Shown: in pieces, positions 31,618 to 40,883 of the stretch
Numbering within the stretch: position 1 is the stretch's first letter
Layout of the letters: each line of letters starts with the position of its first letter
Source of the DNA: Ramlibacter sp.
GTDB lineage: Bacteria; Pseudomonadota; Gammaproteobacteria; Burkholderiales; Burkholderiaceae_C
Length of the DNA stretch: 64,000 nucleotides
Reading direction: 5' to 3'
Assembly (NCBI GenBank): GCA_019635435.1
Contig: JAHBZM010000001.1
Location: forward strand, 3,968,001 to 4,032,000
The notes under the pieces: model-generated
Database searches by the model: none
Seen by the model: only the letters and a program-made list of their open reading frames with translations
Told to the model about the DNA's origin: nothing
Program-made: the position numbers and the translations under genes

Positions 31618-32931
31618 ATGGCCTGGCTTGACCGCATGCTGGACGCGAAATTCCGCGGGCTCACTTTTGAGATGCTTGCCGTGGGCGATGAAGGTGGCCA
31701 CGCGCTGGCGGTGCATGAGTACCCGTATCTGGATGGCGCGCACCTGGCGGACATGGGGACTCGGGCGGCGGAAATCCGGGTGAAGGCTGTGTTCCGCGGC
31801 GACGACTATGAGACGGCTCTGGAGAACTTTGTGCTGGCGCTACGCCAGCGCGGCTCCGGCGCTTTGGTGCACCCGGTGTTTGGCGCGCTGACGGTGAAGG
31901 TGCGGACCTGGTCGGTGGACCATTCGGCGGAGATCGTGGACGGCGCGCTGGTGTCGATTGCGTTCACCGAGGATGGGGTGCTGGAGCCGGTGTTCAGCCG
32001 CACGGCGGTGGACAAGGCGGACGTGGTGACAACGCAGGCCGACACGGCGCGCGAGATCTGCAGCCGCGGGCTGCAAAAGCACCTGACGGCCGTGAGCGAG
32101 GTGAGCGCGCTGCCGCGTTTGAACGGCCTGAAAACGGCGCTGGAAGGCGCCATGAAGCGCCTGAAGGCGGCGCTGGACTTCTCACCACTGCGGGCCATCT
32201 TGAGTGATCTGGACCCGTTGATTTACCCGAAGGCGTGGGCGCATGACTTTCTGGCGGTGATTGACCGGGCGTTTCAGGGCTTGCCTTTTGGTGGGGTGAA
32301 TGACCGCTATGACGCGGTGGCCGGTGCGGTGGTGGTGAACGCGGTGGGGGCGTTGGCGACGCAGTTGCAGCAGCCGCGCCTGACGGACTTTTATGCGTTT
32401 GCCGAAGGCCTGGCGCCGGCGGCACAGGATTTGCCGGATGCCCACGATACCGAGCCCCTGGCGGCGGCGGAGGTGGCGGGCCTGGCTGCGCAGGACCGCG
32501 CGGTGGTGCAGGCCTTTGTGCGCACGGCATGCGCCTGCTACGTGGCCGAAGCCGCGGCGATGGTACTGGTGGCCGAGGTGGACGACAAGGTGTTGCTGGC
32601 CCCGGAGATGGAGCGCGTGGCCGGTGCGGCGCGCGAGCTGCTGCAAGCGGCGATGACACAGGTGCGGGTGAGCTACGAAGCGGACGAGGCCGGGCCGCTG
32701 GTGGATGCGATGAAGCGTCAGGCCGTGGCGGTGCAAGATCTGGCGCTGGACGCGATCCGGCTGCGGCCGCCGCTGGTGACGCGGCCGGCGCCGGTTGGGG
32801 GGCACTGGCGCTTGGTGGCCCACGCCCTGTACGGCGATGCGACGCGCGCGCCGGAGCTGGCTCGGCTGAATGGCTGGGGGCGCCAGGTGCTGGTGCGCGC
32901 TCGGCAGGAGGTGCGCACTTATGCCCAGTAG
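31618..32931 (+). CDS. N: Mu gpN-like tail/DNA circularisation family protein
   Basis: 437 aa. The N-terminal DNA_circ_N domain shows FEMLAVGDEGGHALAVHEYP and the RVKAVFRGDDYETALENFVL stretch, followed by a long Ala-rich helical region. Despite the family name, the protein is a tail component between tape measure and hub, as in Mu. It overlaps the gpP gene by 11 bases. Confidence 0.88.
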   Translation: MAWLDRMLDAKFRGLTFEMLAVGDEGGHALAVHEYPYLDGAHLADMGTRAAEIRVKAVFRGDDYETALENFVLALRQRGSGALVHPVFGALTVKVRTWSVDHSAEIVDGALVSIAFTEDGVLEPVFSRTAVDKADVVTTQADTAREICSRGLQKHLTAVSEVSALPRLNGLKTALEGAMKRLKAALDFSPLRAILSDLDPLIYPKAWAHDFLAVIDRAFQGLPFGGVNDRYDAVAGAVVVNAVGALATQLQQPRLTDFYAFAEGLAPAAQDLPDAHDTEPLAAAEVAGLAAQDRAVVQAFVRTACACYVAEAAAMVLVAEVDDKVLLAPEMERVAGAARELLQAAMTQVRVSYEADEAGPLVDAMKRQAVAVQDLALDAIRLRPPLVTRPAPVGGHWRLVAHALYGDATRAPELARLNGWGRQVLVRARQEVRTYAQ

Positions 32932-34054
32932 CAGCACCACGGCTTCGGAGCTGAAGTTGACGATTGGCGGTCTGACGCAAGCCTTCTGGCAATCCTACGA
33001 GGTTGAGAGCGACCTGCTGAAGCCGGCGGATGCCTGGCGCGTGAGCCTTGGGCTGACGGACGATGCATTGCCGGCGGGCGTGCAGCCTGGCGCTGCGGTG
33101 ACGCTGCACGTGGACGGCGAACTGGTGCTGAGCGGGATCTGCGACGAGATGGTGGACGGCGCGGCGAAGGACCGGCGGGACCTGGAGCTGTGCGGCCGGG
33201 ACGGCGCGGGCGTGCTGCTGGACTGCAGTGCCCCGGTGTTCACGGCGACGCAGCAGACGCTGGCCCAGGTGGTGGCCAAAGTGGTGCGGCCACTGGGTGT
33301 GACGAAGGTGCGCATTGATGCGCAGGAGCAGTTCCTGCGCGAGCGCGTGAGCACCGAGCCGGGCGACTCGGCCTGGAGCGCGCTGCAGCGCGCGGCCGAG
33401 GCGAATGGGCTGTGGCCCTGGTTTGAGCCGGACGGCACCCTGGTGGTGGGCGGGCCGGACTATGCGAGTGAGCCGGTTGCGGAGCTTGTGATGCGGCGCA
33501 GCGGGCGTGGCAACAACATGACGATTCTGCGGCGCAAGCGCGATATCTCGGAGAGTTTCAGCACCGTGACTGTGCTGGGCCAGGCGCACAGCGGCACCAC
33601 AAGCGGCGTGGGCAAACACAACGTGCGGGCCACGGTGGAAGACACGGGCGTGCCGGTTTACCGGCCGAAGATTTTGTGTGATCACGAGGCGCAGACCGAG
33701 GCTATTGCCCGGGCACGCGGGCGCAAGCTGATCAGCGACAGCCGGCTGAAGGGTTTTGAGCTGCAGGCCGAAGTGGTGGGTCACCGGGTGGGCCCGGCGC
33801 CGGCGCCGCTGTGGCGCCCGGGGCAGCGTGTTCGCGTGATCAGTGAGCCGCACGACATCGACGGGGTGTTCTTTTTGATGGGTCGGTCTTTCATTCTTGA
33901 CCGCAAGAAGGGGCAGATCACGCGGCTGCGCCTGAAGGAAGACGGTGTGTGGACGCTGGACGCGCACCCGCACAAGCGCAAGCACCGGCGCGGCAAGAAC
34001 AGCTTGCCGGGCAAGGTGGTGGATGCGTCGGTTCGGCCGGGAGGTGGAACGTGA
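32921..34054 (+). CDS. P: Baseplate hub protein (Mu gpP)
   Basis: 377 aa, like Mu gpP (379 aa). The late control D-like fold is recognisable: an N-terminal beta domain (ELKLTIGGLTQAFWQSYEVE), LDCSAPVFTATQQTLAQVVA, the NNMTILRRKRDISESFSTVT segment, and a basic C-terminus (HPHKRKHRRGKN). It forms the trimeric hub that links tube and spike. It overlaps its neighbours on both sides. Confidence 0.9.
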   Translation: MPSSSTTASELKLTIGGLTQAFWQSYEVESDLLKPADAWRVSLGLTDDALPAGVQPGAAVTLHVDGELVLSGICDEMVDGAAKDRRDLELCGRDGAGVLLDCSAPVFTATQQTLAQVVAKVVRPLGVTKVRIDAQEQFLRERVSTEPGDSAWSALQRAAEANGLWPWFEPDGTLVVGGPDYASEPVAELVMRRSGRGNNMTILRRKRDISESFSTVTVLGQAHSGTTSGVGKHNVRATVEDTGVPVYRPKILCDHEAQTEAIARARGRKLISDSRLKGFELQAEVVGHRVGPAPAPLWRPGQRVRVISEPHDIDGVFFLMGRSFILDRKKGQITRLRLKEDGVWTLDAHPHKRKHRRGKNSLPGKVVDASVRPGGGT

Positions 34055-34584
34055 TCGCTGATGCGGTGAAGCGTGCTGTGGGTGACGCGATGCGCGGGAT
34101 GCGCCAGGCTTTCCGGGCGCTGGTCAAGGTCGACCAGTTGGAACGCGGCATCCAGCTGGCGAGCGGCGAGGGACTGGATGGCGAGGCGTTGAAAGGGCTT
34201 GAGCTGTTTCAGCAATTTGGCTTGACCTCGGTTCTGCCGGCCGGGACGCAGGTGATTGTGGTGCCGCTGGGGGGGCGTACGAGCCACGCGGTGATTGTGG
34301 CCAGCGAGCAGCCGACCTATCGCCTGGCGCTGGACGCAGCGGGCGAGATGGCGATCTACAACCAGTGGGGCGACTACGTCTGGCTGAAACAGGACGGGCA
34401 GATGAAGGTGAAAGCGGCGACACGCGTGGAGATTGACGCGCCGCTGGTGCATCTGACGGGCAACTTGACGGTAGCCGGCCGCGTGGACGTGGTGGGCGAT
34501 GTGGTGGGTGAAGGCGTGAGCCTGCCGCACCACGTGCACAGCGGCATTGCGCCGGGCCCGGGCGACACAGGGGGGCCGCATTGA
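34051..34584 (+). CDS. Central spike protein (Mu gp45-like)
   Basis: 177 aa from a GTG overlapping the hub stop. An N-terminal OB-like domain (LFQQFGLTSVLPAGTQVIVV, PLGGRTSHAVIVAS) is followed by a beta-helix (VKAATRVEIDAPLVHLTGNL...VVGDVVGEGV) and the tip motif PHHVHSG (H161 and H163). In Mu gp45 and P2 gpV this HxH binds iron at the piercing tip. All elements needed for the spike are present. Confidence 0.92.
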   Translation: MIADAVKRAVGDAMRGMRQAFRALVKVDQLERGIQLASGEGLDGEALKGLELFQQFGLTSVLPAGTQVIVVPLGGRTSHAVIVASEQPTYRLALDAAGEMAIYNQWGDYVWLKQDGQMKVKAATRVEIDAPLVHLTGNLTVAGRVDVVGDVVGEGVSLPHHVHSGIAPGPGDTGGPH

Positions 34585-34964
34585 GCGACGCTTTTGTGGA
34601 CCCCTATACCCGGGACTACGTGCTGCCGGCGTTTGAAGGCGCGGAGCTGGTGCGTGATTTGCGCCCGGGCCTGCTGAATGCCGCCTATATCCGCATTGCG
34701 ACGCCACTGGGCAGCTGGTGGGCGGACCGGAGCATTGGCTCGCGGCTGCACGAGCTGCAGCGGGAGAAGGATTTGCCGCGAGTGGGCATCTTGGCCAAGC
34801 AGTACGCGGAGCAGGCGTTGCAGCCGATGGTGGTTGACGGCAGGGTAAGCCGGATGACGGTGACGACGGTGCAGCCTCGGGATGGCCGACTGCTGCTGAG
34901 CGTCGAGCTTGTAGACGCCGCGGGTGAAGAGCATGGCTTTGACTACATCGTGAAGGTGGCTTAA
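34581..34964 (+). CDS. Baseplate wedge protein (Mu gp46, W/gp25-like)
   Basis: 127 aa from a TTG overlapping the spike gene. SWWADRSIGSRLHELQREKD and the LQPMVVDGRVSRMTVTTVQP stretch are typical of gp46/gp25 proteins that start sheath assembly at the baseplate. The order 45-46-47-48 of Mu is kept. Confidence 0.88.
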   Translation: MSDAFVDPYTRDYVLPAFEGAELVRDLRPGLLNAAYIRIATPLGSWWADRSIGSRLHELQREKDLPRVGILAKQYAEQALQPMVVDGRVSRMTVTTVQPRDGRLLLSVELVDAAGEEHGFDYIVKVA

Positions 34965-36053
34965 ATGGGCTTTGTTGTACCCACGTTTGACCAGGTGCGG
35001 GAGACCTATCTGGCCGCGGTGCGCGGCCTGCAGCCGGATGCGCCGATTGGCTCCGACAGCGACAACTTTGTGCGCGCGTCGGCGGTGGCGGGCGTGGTGG
35101 AGCAGCTCTATGCCCACCAAGCGTGGGTGGCGCGGCAGAGCATTCCGGACCTGGCGGACGTGGATGTGATGGAACGCATGGCCTACCAGCGCGGCCTGGT
35201 GCGCAAGGCGGCTGTGTCCGCCAGCGGGACGATCCGGTTTGCCGGAGTGCCGGGCGCGACGGTGCCACTGGGCACAGCCGTGGATTGCCCTGCTGCGGCT
35301 ACGGCAGCTGGTGTGAGTCAGCAGTACCTGACGACGGCAGAGGCGTTGGTCGGCGGCGGTGGGACGGTGGATGTGCCTGCGGCGGCGGTTGCGCCGGGCG
35401 AGGCGGCGAACCTGGGCGCTGCAGTGCTGAGCAGCATGCCCAACCCGCCGATCTCGATCACGAGCGCGACGATTATGGTGATGGGCGGCGGCTTGGCAAC
35501 GGAGAGCGATGGCTCCCTGCTGGACCGCCTGCTGTTTGAGCTCCGCAATCCGCCAGCCGGCGGCAATGCGGCGGACTACCAGCGCTGGGCCCGGGCTGTG
35601 CCTGGCGTGGTGCGGGCGTTTGTTTACCCACTGCGCCGCGGCGTGGGCACGGTGGACGTGGCGCCGCTGCCGGCGACGGGCCTGCCGGGCGACGAGCTGA
35701 TTGACGATGTGCAGGCGTACATCGACGCGCGTCGGCCGCTTGGCATGGCGACGGGCGGGTTTGTGGCGGTAGCGCCGACCGCCGTGACGGTGGCTGTGAC
35801 GGCCACCGTGACGCTGGCTGGCGGGTATTTTTTGGCGGATGTTGCAGAGGCGGCCGAGAGCGCGCTGGCGGCCTACATCGGCACGATGGCGCCGGGTGAC
35901 ACGGTGGTGCGCGCGAAGGTGATTGCGTTGATCAGCGACACGCCAGGCGTGGCCGATGTGAGCGTGATCGCGCCGGCGGCCAATGTGGCGACCGTGGTCG
36001 ACGCGGACACGCTGGAGATCGCACAGTTGGGCGCGGTGGGGATCACCTTATGA
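34965..36053 (+). CDS. Baseplate protein gpJ family (Mu gp47)
   Basis: 362 aa. VVPTFDQVRETYLAAVRGLQ, then SDNFVRASAVAGVVEQLYAH and the ADVDVMERMAYQRGLVRKAA block are the gpJ/gp47 signature. The C-terminus carries MAPGDTVVRAKVIALISDTP. It is a wedge component of the baseplate. Adjacent to gp46 with no gap; overlaps gp48 by 4 bases. Confidence 0.9.
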   Translation: MGFVVPTFDQVRETYLAAVRGLQPDAPIGSDSDNFVRASAVAGVVEQLYAHQAWVARQSIPDLADVDVMERMAYQRGLVRKAAVSASGTIRFAGVPGATVPLGTAVDCPAAATAAGVSQQYLTTAEALVGGGGTVDVPAAAVAPGEAANLGAAVLSSMPNPPISITSATIMVMGGGLATESDGSLLDRLLFELRNPPAGGNAADYQRWARAVPGVVRAFVYPLRRGVGTVDVAPLPATGLPGDELIDDVQAYIDARRPLGMATGGFVAVAPTAVTVAVTATVTLAGGYFLADVAEAAESALAAYIGTMAPGDTVVRAKVIALISDTPGVADVSVIAPAANVATVVDADTLEIAQLGAVGITL

Positions 36054-36643
36054 GCGAGCTGACTCTGCGCGACGCCCTGGTGGCGAGCCTGCCACCCGTT
36101 TCGTATGACCCGGGGGCGCCGCAGATCCTGCGCGAGGCAGGCCTGGCCGCGGCGGCATTGGCAGATGCTGAGCAGTTTGTGGGCTCTATTTTTATTGAGC
36201 AAGACCCGGCGAAAGCGGATGTGACGCTTGGCGATTGGGAGCGTGTTCTCGGCCTCCCGGACTGCTGCAGCCCAGCGTCGCAAACGGTCCAAGAGAGAGT
36301 GGCGGCCGTGGTGGAACGGTGGACGCTCAAGGGCGGGCTGAGCCTGACGTATTTCGTTGAGCTGGCGGCTCGGATGGGCGTGACGATCACGATTGATGAG
36401 CTGGGGAACTATACGTGGCGGATGAATGGTCCGCTGTTGGACCTTGAGGTGTTCCGCGCCGGCGCGGCACGCGCTGGCGACCGCCTGAGAACATGGGGCA
36501 GCGGCGAGCTGGAGTGCCGGATGGATCGGCTGAAGCCCGCCCATACGCGTGCTGTCTTCGGCTACAGCAGCGACCTGGCGCCGAGCAGCCCGCTGCATGC
36601 GCCGATTGCGGCCGGCCCTGTGGCCATGCTGCCGATCTGTTGA
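36050..36643 (+). CDS. Baseplate protein Mu gp48 (gpI-like, DUF2313)
   Basis: 197 aa. RDALVASLPPVSYDPGAPQI, LREAGLAAAALADAEQF and the DWERVLGLPDCCSPASQTVQ block match gp48/DUF2313. It joins tail fibres to the baseplate. It overlaps gp47 and ends 12 bases before the fibre gene. Confidence 0.9.
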   Translation: MSELTLRDALVASLPPVSYDPGAPQILREAGLAAAALADAEQFVGSIFIEQDPAKADVTLGDWERVLGLPDCCSPASQTVQERVAAVVERWTLKGGLSLTYFVELAARMGVTITIDELGNYTWRMNGPLLDLEVFRAGAARAGDRLRTWGSGELECRMDRLKPAHTRAVFGYSSDLAPSSPLHAPIAAGPVAMLPIC

Positions 36644-36655
36644 GGACTATTTGAT

Positions 36656-37915
36656 ATGGCTTTAATCGTTGCTGATTGCGTGATGGAAACCACGACCACG
36701 GTGGGCGTGGGGCCGCTGGCATTGGCCGGGCCGCTGGTGGGCTTTCGCCCGTTCTTTCAGGTGTGCGCTGTGGGCGATACGGTGCTGTATGGCATTGCAG
36801 CGATCAACGGCAACGGCCAGCGCACGGGCGAATTTGAGACCGGCCTGGGCACCTACAGCGCGGACAACCAGCTGACGCGCACCACGGTGATCAGCAGCAG
36901 CAACGGCAATGCGGCCGTGAATTTTGGCGTGGGCACGAAAGCGGTTTACATCACTGTGCCGGGACCGCGCCAGGTGCTGCAGGACGCTGCCGGTAAGGTG
37001 CAGGTGTCGGGCCAGCTCGTGGTGCGCAACAGCACGGGCGAGGTGCTGGCCGAGGACTCGCGGGCCGTGGCCGTGGGGATCGGCGGGCGCGTGCTCATGC
37101 GCGCGCGGGATGACGGCGGCAGTTACCACGACTTCGGCCGCATCGCCGCGAGCCTGACTGACGGCACGCCTGGTGCGCATGCCGGGGACGTGGTGATCAG
37201 TGCGGCGGCTTACGGCGCCCTGGTCGAGCGACTGCGTTTGTATGCTGGTGGTGGTGCGGCTTTGGTCGGGGCCTTTGCGGCTAGCGGCCAGATCAGCGCG
37301 CCCTCGGGCTACATCCGGGGGGTTGCCGGAACGTACACACTGCGAGTAGGCGACGTCGCGAGCGTGTCAGATGTGATGCGCTTCGCTGTTCTTGCAGGCG
37401 CCGGGGCTGGCGTGCTGATTGATGCAGCAGACGCGGCCGAGTCCGGACCTGCCCCCATCAGCCTAGCGGGATCGACCGCCACTCTGGTCGGTGGTGGTGT
37501 GGCCGCGACGATGTCGGCCACCGGGCTCTCGATTGCAGCGCCTGTGCGGCCGGTGGGGGTGTTGTCGTCGGATCTGATCCGCGCCGATCTGGCCGGTGCT
37601 GGCACAGCTTTTGTGATCAGCGGAGGCGGCGCGAATTTGCAGATTTCAACCGGCATCGGAAGCGGTATCCGCTTCTGGAACTCAGGCAGCGCCGCCATGA
37701 ATTTCCGCGACAGCTCAAACAGCACGACGGTGTTGGGCATTACGGACTCAGGCGCGACGATGACCAACGCCACGCTGACCGGCACGCTGAATCTGGGCGA
37801 CTTCACGACCGGCACCGAACCCGCCTGGGCACCTGGGCTTGTGTACTTCAACACGACGCTGGGAAAGATGAAGGTCGGCGGCGCCGCTGGCTGGGAAACC
37901 GTCACTTCAACCTAA
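36656..37915 (+). CDS. Tail fibre protein
   Basis: 419 aa. The N-terminal domain (VMETTTTVGVGPLALAGPLV, FETGLGTYSADNQLTRTTVI, NFGVGTKAVYITVPGP) is the common baseplate-attachment module of phage tail fibres. The rest is Gly/Ala/Thr-rich beta structure with repeated short turns, as in a trimeric fibre shaft, ending LVYFNTTLGKMKVGGAAGWE. It likely carries receptor binding together with the following genes. Confidence 0.85.
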   Translation: MALIVADCVMETTTTVGVGPLALAGPLVGFRPFFQVCAVGDTVLYGIAAINGNGQRTGEFETGLGTYSADNQLTRTTVISSSNGNAAVNFGVGTKAVYITVPGPRQVLQDAAGKVQVSGQLVVRNSTGEVLAEDSRAVAVGIGGRVLMRARDDGGSYHDFGRIAASLTDGTPGAHAGDVVISAAAYGALVERLRLYAGGGAALVGAFAASGQISAPSGYIRGVAGTYTLRVGDVASVSDVMRFAVLAGAGAGVLIDAADAAESGPAPISLAGSTATLVGGGVAATMSATGLSIAAPVRPVGVLSSDLIRADLAGAGTAFVISGGGANLQISTGIGSGIRFWNSGSAAMNFRDSSNSTTVLGITDSGATMTNATLTGTLNLGDFTTGTEPAWAPGLVYFNTTLGKMKVGGAAGWETVTST

Positions 37916-37925
37916 AAGGGCCAAC

Positions 37926-38306
37926 ATGCCAAAACTTATCGAGCGGCGCGTGCCGTATGAATTCCTGGTGAGATGGAACCCAGCCACCGGCCTGCTGCAG
38001 GGCGCGCACGTCAAAACCTGGGGCTGGGTGGAAAAGGACGGTGTGCCGATGCCCGGCACGGCGGCGGCCAGCCCGGCCGCGCCAGTGACTGATGGCCCGG
38101 TGGAGGGCGGTGTGCCGCTGGGCGAGGTGCTGACAGACCTGCATGTGGCGGCGCTGGCCACCATTGCGGCGCGCGATGCGCAGATCGTGCAGCTGCAGGC
38201 GGATCACGAGGCGGCGCTGGCGGCCAAGGATGCGCAGATCGCGGCGCTGCAGCAGGCGGCGGCGCCGGCATCGGTGGTGCAGCCTGACGAAGTCAACGTG
38301 GGGTGA
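37926..38306 (+). CDS. Tail fibre-associated protein with coiled coil
   Basis: 126 aa. A YEFLVRWNPATGLLQGAHVK domain comes first, then a Pro/Ala linker and a coiled coil (LATIAARDAQIVQLQADHEA, ALAAKDAQIAALQQA) with a near-duplicated AKDAQI heptad. Probably a minor fibre or fibre-assembly protein. It starts 10 bases after the fibre gene. Confidence 0.65.
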   Translation: MPKLIERRVPYEFLVRWNPATGLLQGAHVKTWGWVEKDGVPMPGTAAASPAAPVTDGPVEGGVPLGEVLTDLHVAALATIAARDAQIVQLQADHEAALAAKDAQIAALQQAAAPASVVQPDEVNVG

Positions 38307-38309
38307 TCC

Positions 38310-38552
38310 ATGCATCGCATTGATTCACCCGACGCAACGCCTGGCGGCCTCTACCAGGCCGGCAACCCGGCGCTGGGCCAGGCGGCCACGCAGGTGACCG
38401 CCGAGGCGCTGAACGCGCTGCAGGAAGAGATCGTGGCGGTGATCCTGAGCGAGGGGCTCACGCTGGCCAAGTTGAACAACACACAGCTTCTTGAGGCGAT
38501 CAACATTAAGTTTGGTCGCACCGAGGAGCTTTATTGGTGGGGGCAGATTTAA
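38310..38552 (+). CDS. Small tail fibre-region protein
   Basis: 80 aa. RIDSPDATPGGLYQAGNPAL and TAEALNALQEEIVAVILSEG are a short module known from tail fibres of Gram-negative phages, where it often lies near the C-terminus of longer fibres. Here it is a separate gene, 3 bases after the previous stop. It may be a split part of a fibre. Confidence 0.65.
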   Translation: MHRIDSPDATPGGLYQAGNPALGQAATQVTAEALNALQEEIVAVILSEGLTLAKLNNTQLLEAINIKFGRTEELYWWGQI

Positions 38553-38867
38553 ATGGCTTCAGGAAAATTCGGCTCTGCGGACCTCGCGGCAGCCACAGAA
38601 ACTCTTTTGTTCACGGTCGATCCTGACAAGCTGCGGACGTGCAATATCCGCATGACCAATCGCGGCAATCAAACGACAAAGTGTCGAATTGCCATCGGCT
38701 CTTGGCCGCCTCGACCAGAGGACTGGTTTGACTACAACGCGCCCGTGCCGCCAGGGGGTTCCCTTGATGAGACTGCGGTTGTTGTTGGGCCAGGCGAATC
38801 GGTGACTGTCTATTCCGAGCTGGCGGGTGTGTCTGCCCGCGCTCACGGGATGGAGCGAGGGGTCTGA
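38553..38867 (+). CDS. Small beta-rich tail fibre-region protein
   Basis: 104 aa, starting directly after the previous stop. KFGSADLAAATETLLFTVDP, CNIRMTNRGNQTTKCRIAIG and VVVGPGESVTVYSELAGVSA form the strand pattern of a small jelly-roll or Ig-like fibre-tip protein common beside Gly-rich fibres. A role in adsorption is likely from place. Confidence 0.65.
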   Translation: MASGKFGSADLAAATETLLFTVDPDKLRTCNIRMTNRGNQTTKCRIAIGSWPPRPEDWFDYNAPVPPGGSLDETAVVVGPGESVTVYSELAGVSARAHGMERGV

Positions 38868-38868
38868 C

Positions 38869-40026
38869 ATGGGGCGCAGCATCACACAAAGCACGATCAG
38901 CGGCTTGATGCCGTTTGGTCAGGGCGTGGTCATCGCCTACCTTGCCGGCGCCACGTTCTCAGTGCCCACCGGCATCAGCAAAATCCGCGTCACGGTGATC
39001 GGCGGTGGCTCTGGCGGCCTGTGCAGCTGCCACGCGAGCAGCGGCAAGGCCTGGCCTAACTTTGGCGGCAGCGGGGGCGGCTTCGCGCTGAAGACGGTTG
39101 ACGTGTCGGCGGGCGATGCGTTCCTGGTCACGCCAGGCGCTGGCGGCTTGGGCCGCATCCAGTACAACGGCACGGTGGTGCCGCAGGCGGCCACTGCCGG
39201 TGGCACTACGTCATTTGGCTCTGTGATCAGCGCCACGGGTGGCGGTGTTGCCACCGTTGGCACGGGCGCAGGTTCGCCTGGTGTGGTGGGCGCGCCTGGC
39301 CAGGGCTTTGGTGGCGACGTGAATTTTTCAGGGGGCCGAGGCGGCACGATTGATGTGTCGGCGACGCCGGCCACCTCGGCGCACGCGATGGGCGGCGGCG
39401 CTGCAGGCCATCACTACGGCGACGGCGGCCGGGGCGGCGACATCATCAGCATGGGCGCTACCGATGTGCTGGGGATGGCCACGGGCGGCGGCGGTGTGGG
39501 CGGGTATCACGGCGGCGACATTGCCGGCGACGCTGGCTTCCCGGGCCAGTACCTCGCCAGCGGTGGCGGCGGCACTGGCGGCTCGGCAATCACGCCAGCT
39601 TCTGGCGGCTACACGTCGGTTGCGGGCGGTGTGCGCAATCGCGCTTTCCAGGTGTTCGCGGGCGAGGATGCCGGCGCTGTGCCCTATGTGCCCATGTGGC
39701 ACCTGCTGCTGCCGTTGATTGGTGTTGGCCAGGGCGTGGTTTTCGTGACCGACGTGTGGAACGCGACCGGCAGCCCCTCGCGCGGTGCCGGCACGGCTGG
39801 CCGCCTAGGCATGTCTACCAACGGCGCGGGCGTGACGGCCGCGACGGCGCTGGTGTGCGGCGGTGGGGGCGCAGCGGTGCACCTGAGCACGACGGACGGC
39901 ATTGGCGCCACTGGCGGCGATGGTGGATTTGGCGGTGGCGGCGGCGCGGCCAGCGCGGCCAGCGGCCTCAACATTTACATGCGCGGCGGCAACGGCGGCC
40001 AGGGCATTGTGATCGTGGAGTATTGA
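38869..40026 (+). CDS. Glycine-rich tail fibre / adhesin
   Basis: 385 aa. After an entry domain (ATFSVPTGISKIRVTVIGGG) most of the protein is Gly-rich (GGGAAGHHYGDGGRGG, GGGGTGGSAIT, GGDGGFGGGGG), the pattern of polyglycine-II adhesin tips and of the glycine-rich fibres of phages. The C-terminus ends GGNGGQGIVIVEY, which is typical. It probably contacts the receptor. Confidence 0.8.
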   Translation: MGRSITQSTISGLMPFGQGVVIAYLAGATFSVPTGISKIRVTVIGGGSGGLCSCHASSGKAWPNFGGSGGGFALKTVDVSAGDAFLVTPGAGGLGRIQYNGTVVPQAATAGGTTSFGSVISATGGGVATVGTGAGSPGVVGAPGQGFGGDVNFSGGRGGTIDVSATPATSAHAMGGGAAGHHYGDGGRGGDIISMGATDVLGMATGGGGVGGYHGGDIAGDAGFPGQYLASGGGGTGGSAITPASGGYTSVAGGVRNRAFQVFAGEDAGAVPYVPMWHLLLPLIGVGQGVVFVTDVWNATGSPSRGAGTAGRLGMSTNGAGVTAATALVCGGGGAAVHLSTTDGIGATGGDGGFGGGGGAASAASGLNIYMRGGNGGQGIVIVEY

Positions 40027-40028
40027 TC

Positions 40029-40565
40029 ATGCGGTGGAACATCCTGGACGGCGAAGGCAACGTGATCAACAGCATCGAGGGCGATGCTGATTTTGTGGCG
40101 GCGCATTACCCAGGCGCCGTGCCTGCCCAGGGCATGGCACCAGCGCCCGAGCCTGCGCCCCCTGCGCCGCCCCCTGCGCCCGCGCCTGAGCCCGACCATC
40201 GGCCCAGGCTGGTGGTCACTGAGATCACATCGAGCAATCCCGGCGCAACCACGGTGCAGCCCGACCTGGCCGTGGTGCGTTGCCCTGTGGGCACCACGCT
40301 GACGATCAACGCCCAGCTGCGCGCCGCGAACGATTCGGTGATCCCGATCACCAGCACGTTCCTGATGCCGGTGCGCTCGCGCGATGGCCGGGAGCGCGTG
40401 CTGCCGGCGCCGATGGTGGCCGGCCTGGCCACCGTGGTGGCGCCGTTCGCCGAGTCTGGCGTGTGGCGGGTGACCGAGCAGGAAATCAACAGCGATCTGC
40501 CGGCACTGATGCAGATGCAGTTCGCGGGCATTCAGATTTTTGTGTTCCTACTGGCTGAGGGGTGA
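40029..40565 (+). CDS. Tail fibre-associated protein
   Basis: 178 aa. It begins RWNILDGEGNVINSIEGDAD, a short domain also seen in fibre chaperones, then a Pro/Ala/Glu linker (PAPEPAPPAPPPAPAPEPD) and a beta-rich C-terminal domain with PITSTFLMPVRSRDGRERVL. It could be a fibre assembly protein or minor fibre. It lies 2 bases after the Gly-rich fibre gene. Confidence 0.65.
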   Translation: MRWNILDGEGNVINSIEGDADFVAAHYPGAVPAQGMAPAPEPAPPAPPPAPAPEPDHRPRLVVTEITSSNPGATTVQPDLAVVRCPVGTTLTINAQLRAANDSVIPITSTFLMPVRSRDGRERVLPAPMVAGLATVVAPFAESGVWRVTEQEINSDLPALMQMQFAGIQIFVFLLAEG

Positions 40566-40568
40566 TGT

Positions 40569-40883
40569 ATGACCGGACTTCGCAAAACGATCATGGTGCT
40601 GCTGCTCTTGCCCGCGATGGTGTGGGGGCTGCTGGTCTGCCTGGTGGCGGCGGTGCTGCCGCCGCTGCGCAAGCAGGCAGCGCGCTGCGCGATCAGCGTG
40701 GACCAGCTGGCCAACGCCGCCCTTGACGGCGATGAGGACGAGACGATCAGCTCACGCGCGGCCAAGGCCCAGCTGGATGGCAAGCGCTGGGGCTGCGTCC
40801 TGTGCGGCTGGCTGGACAAGATCGACCCGGGGCACTGCGCCCGCTGGATCGAATGGGACCGGGGGGGATGGCGGTCCAAGTGA
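40569..40883 (+). CDS. Last late gene: membrane protein with Cys pair
   Basis: 104 aa. An N-terminal transmembrane helix (IMVLLLLPAMVWGLLVCLVA) is followed by a small soluble domain with WGCVLCGWLDKIDPGHCARW, a probable metal-binding knuckle. It is the final gene before the right end, where Mu carries com/mom, but it is not similar to either. The function is unknown; its stop lies in a GTGAC half-site like those before other late blocks. Confidence 0.6.
   Translation: MTGLRKTIMVLLLLPAMVWGLLVCLVAAVLPPLRKQAARCAISVDQLANAALDGDEDETISSRAAKAQLDGKRWGCVLCGWLDKIDPGHCARWIEWDRGGWRSK

Noticed and set aside
31994..33985. 663-codon minus-strand open frame opposite the gpN and gpP genes
   Set aside because: Open only because of high GC in the third codon position of the tail genes; the product is Arg/Pro/His-rich with no domain, while the plus-strand genes are clear homologues of Mu tail proteins.
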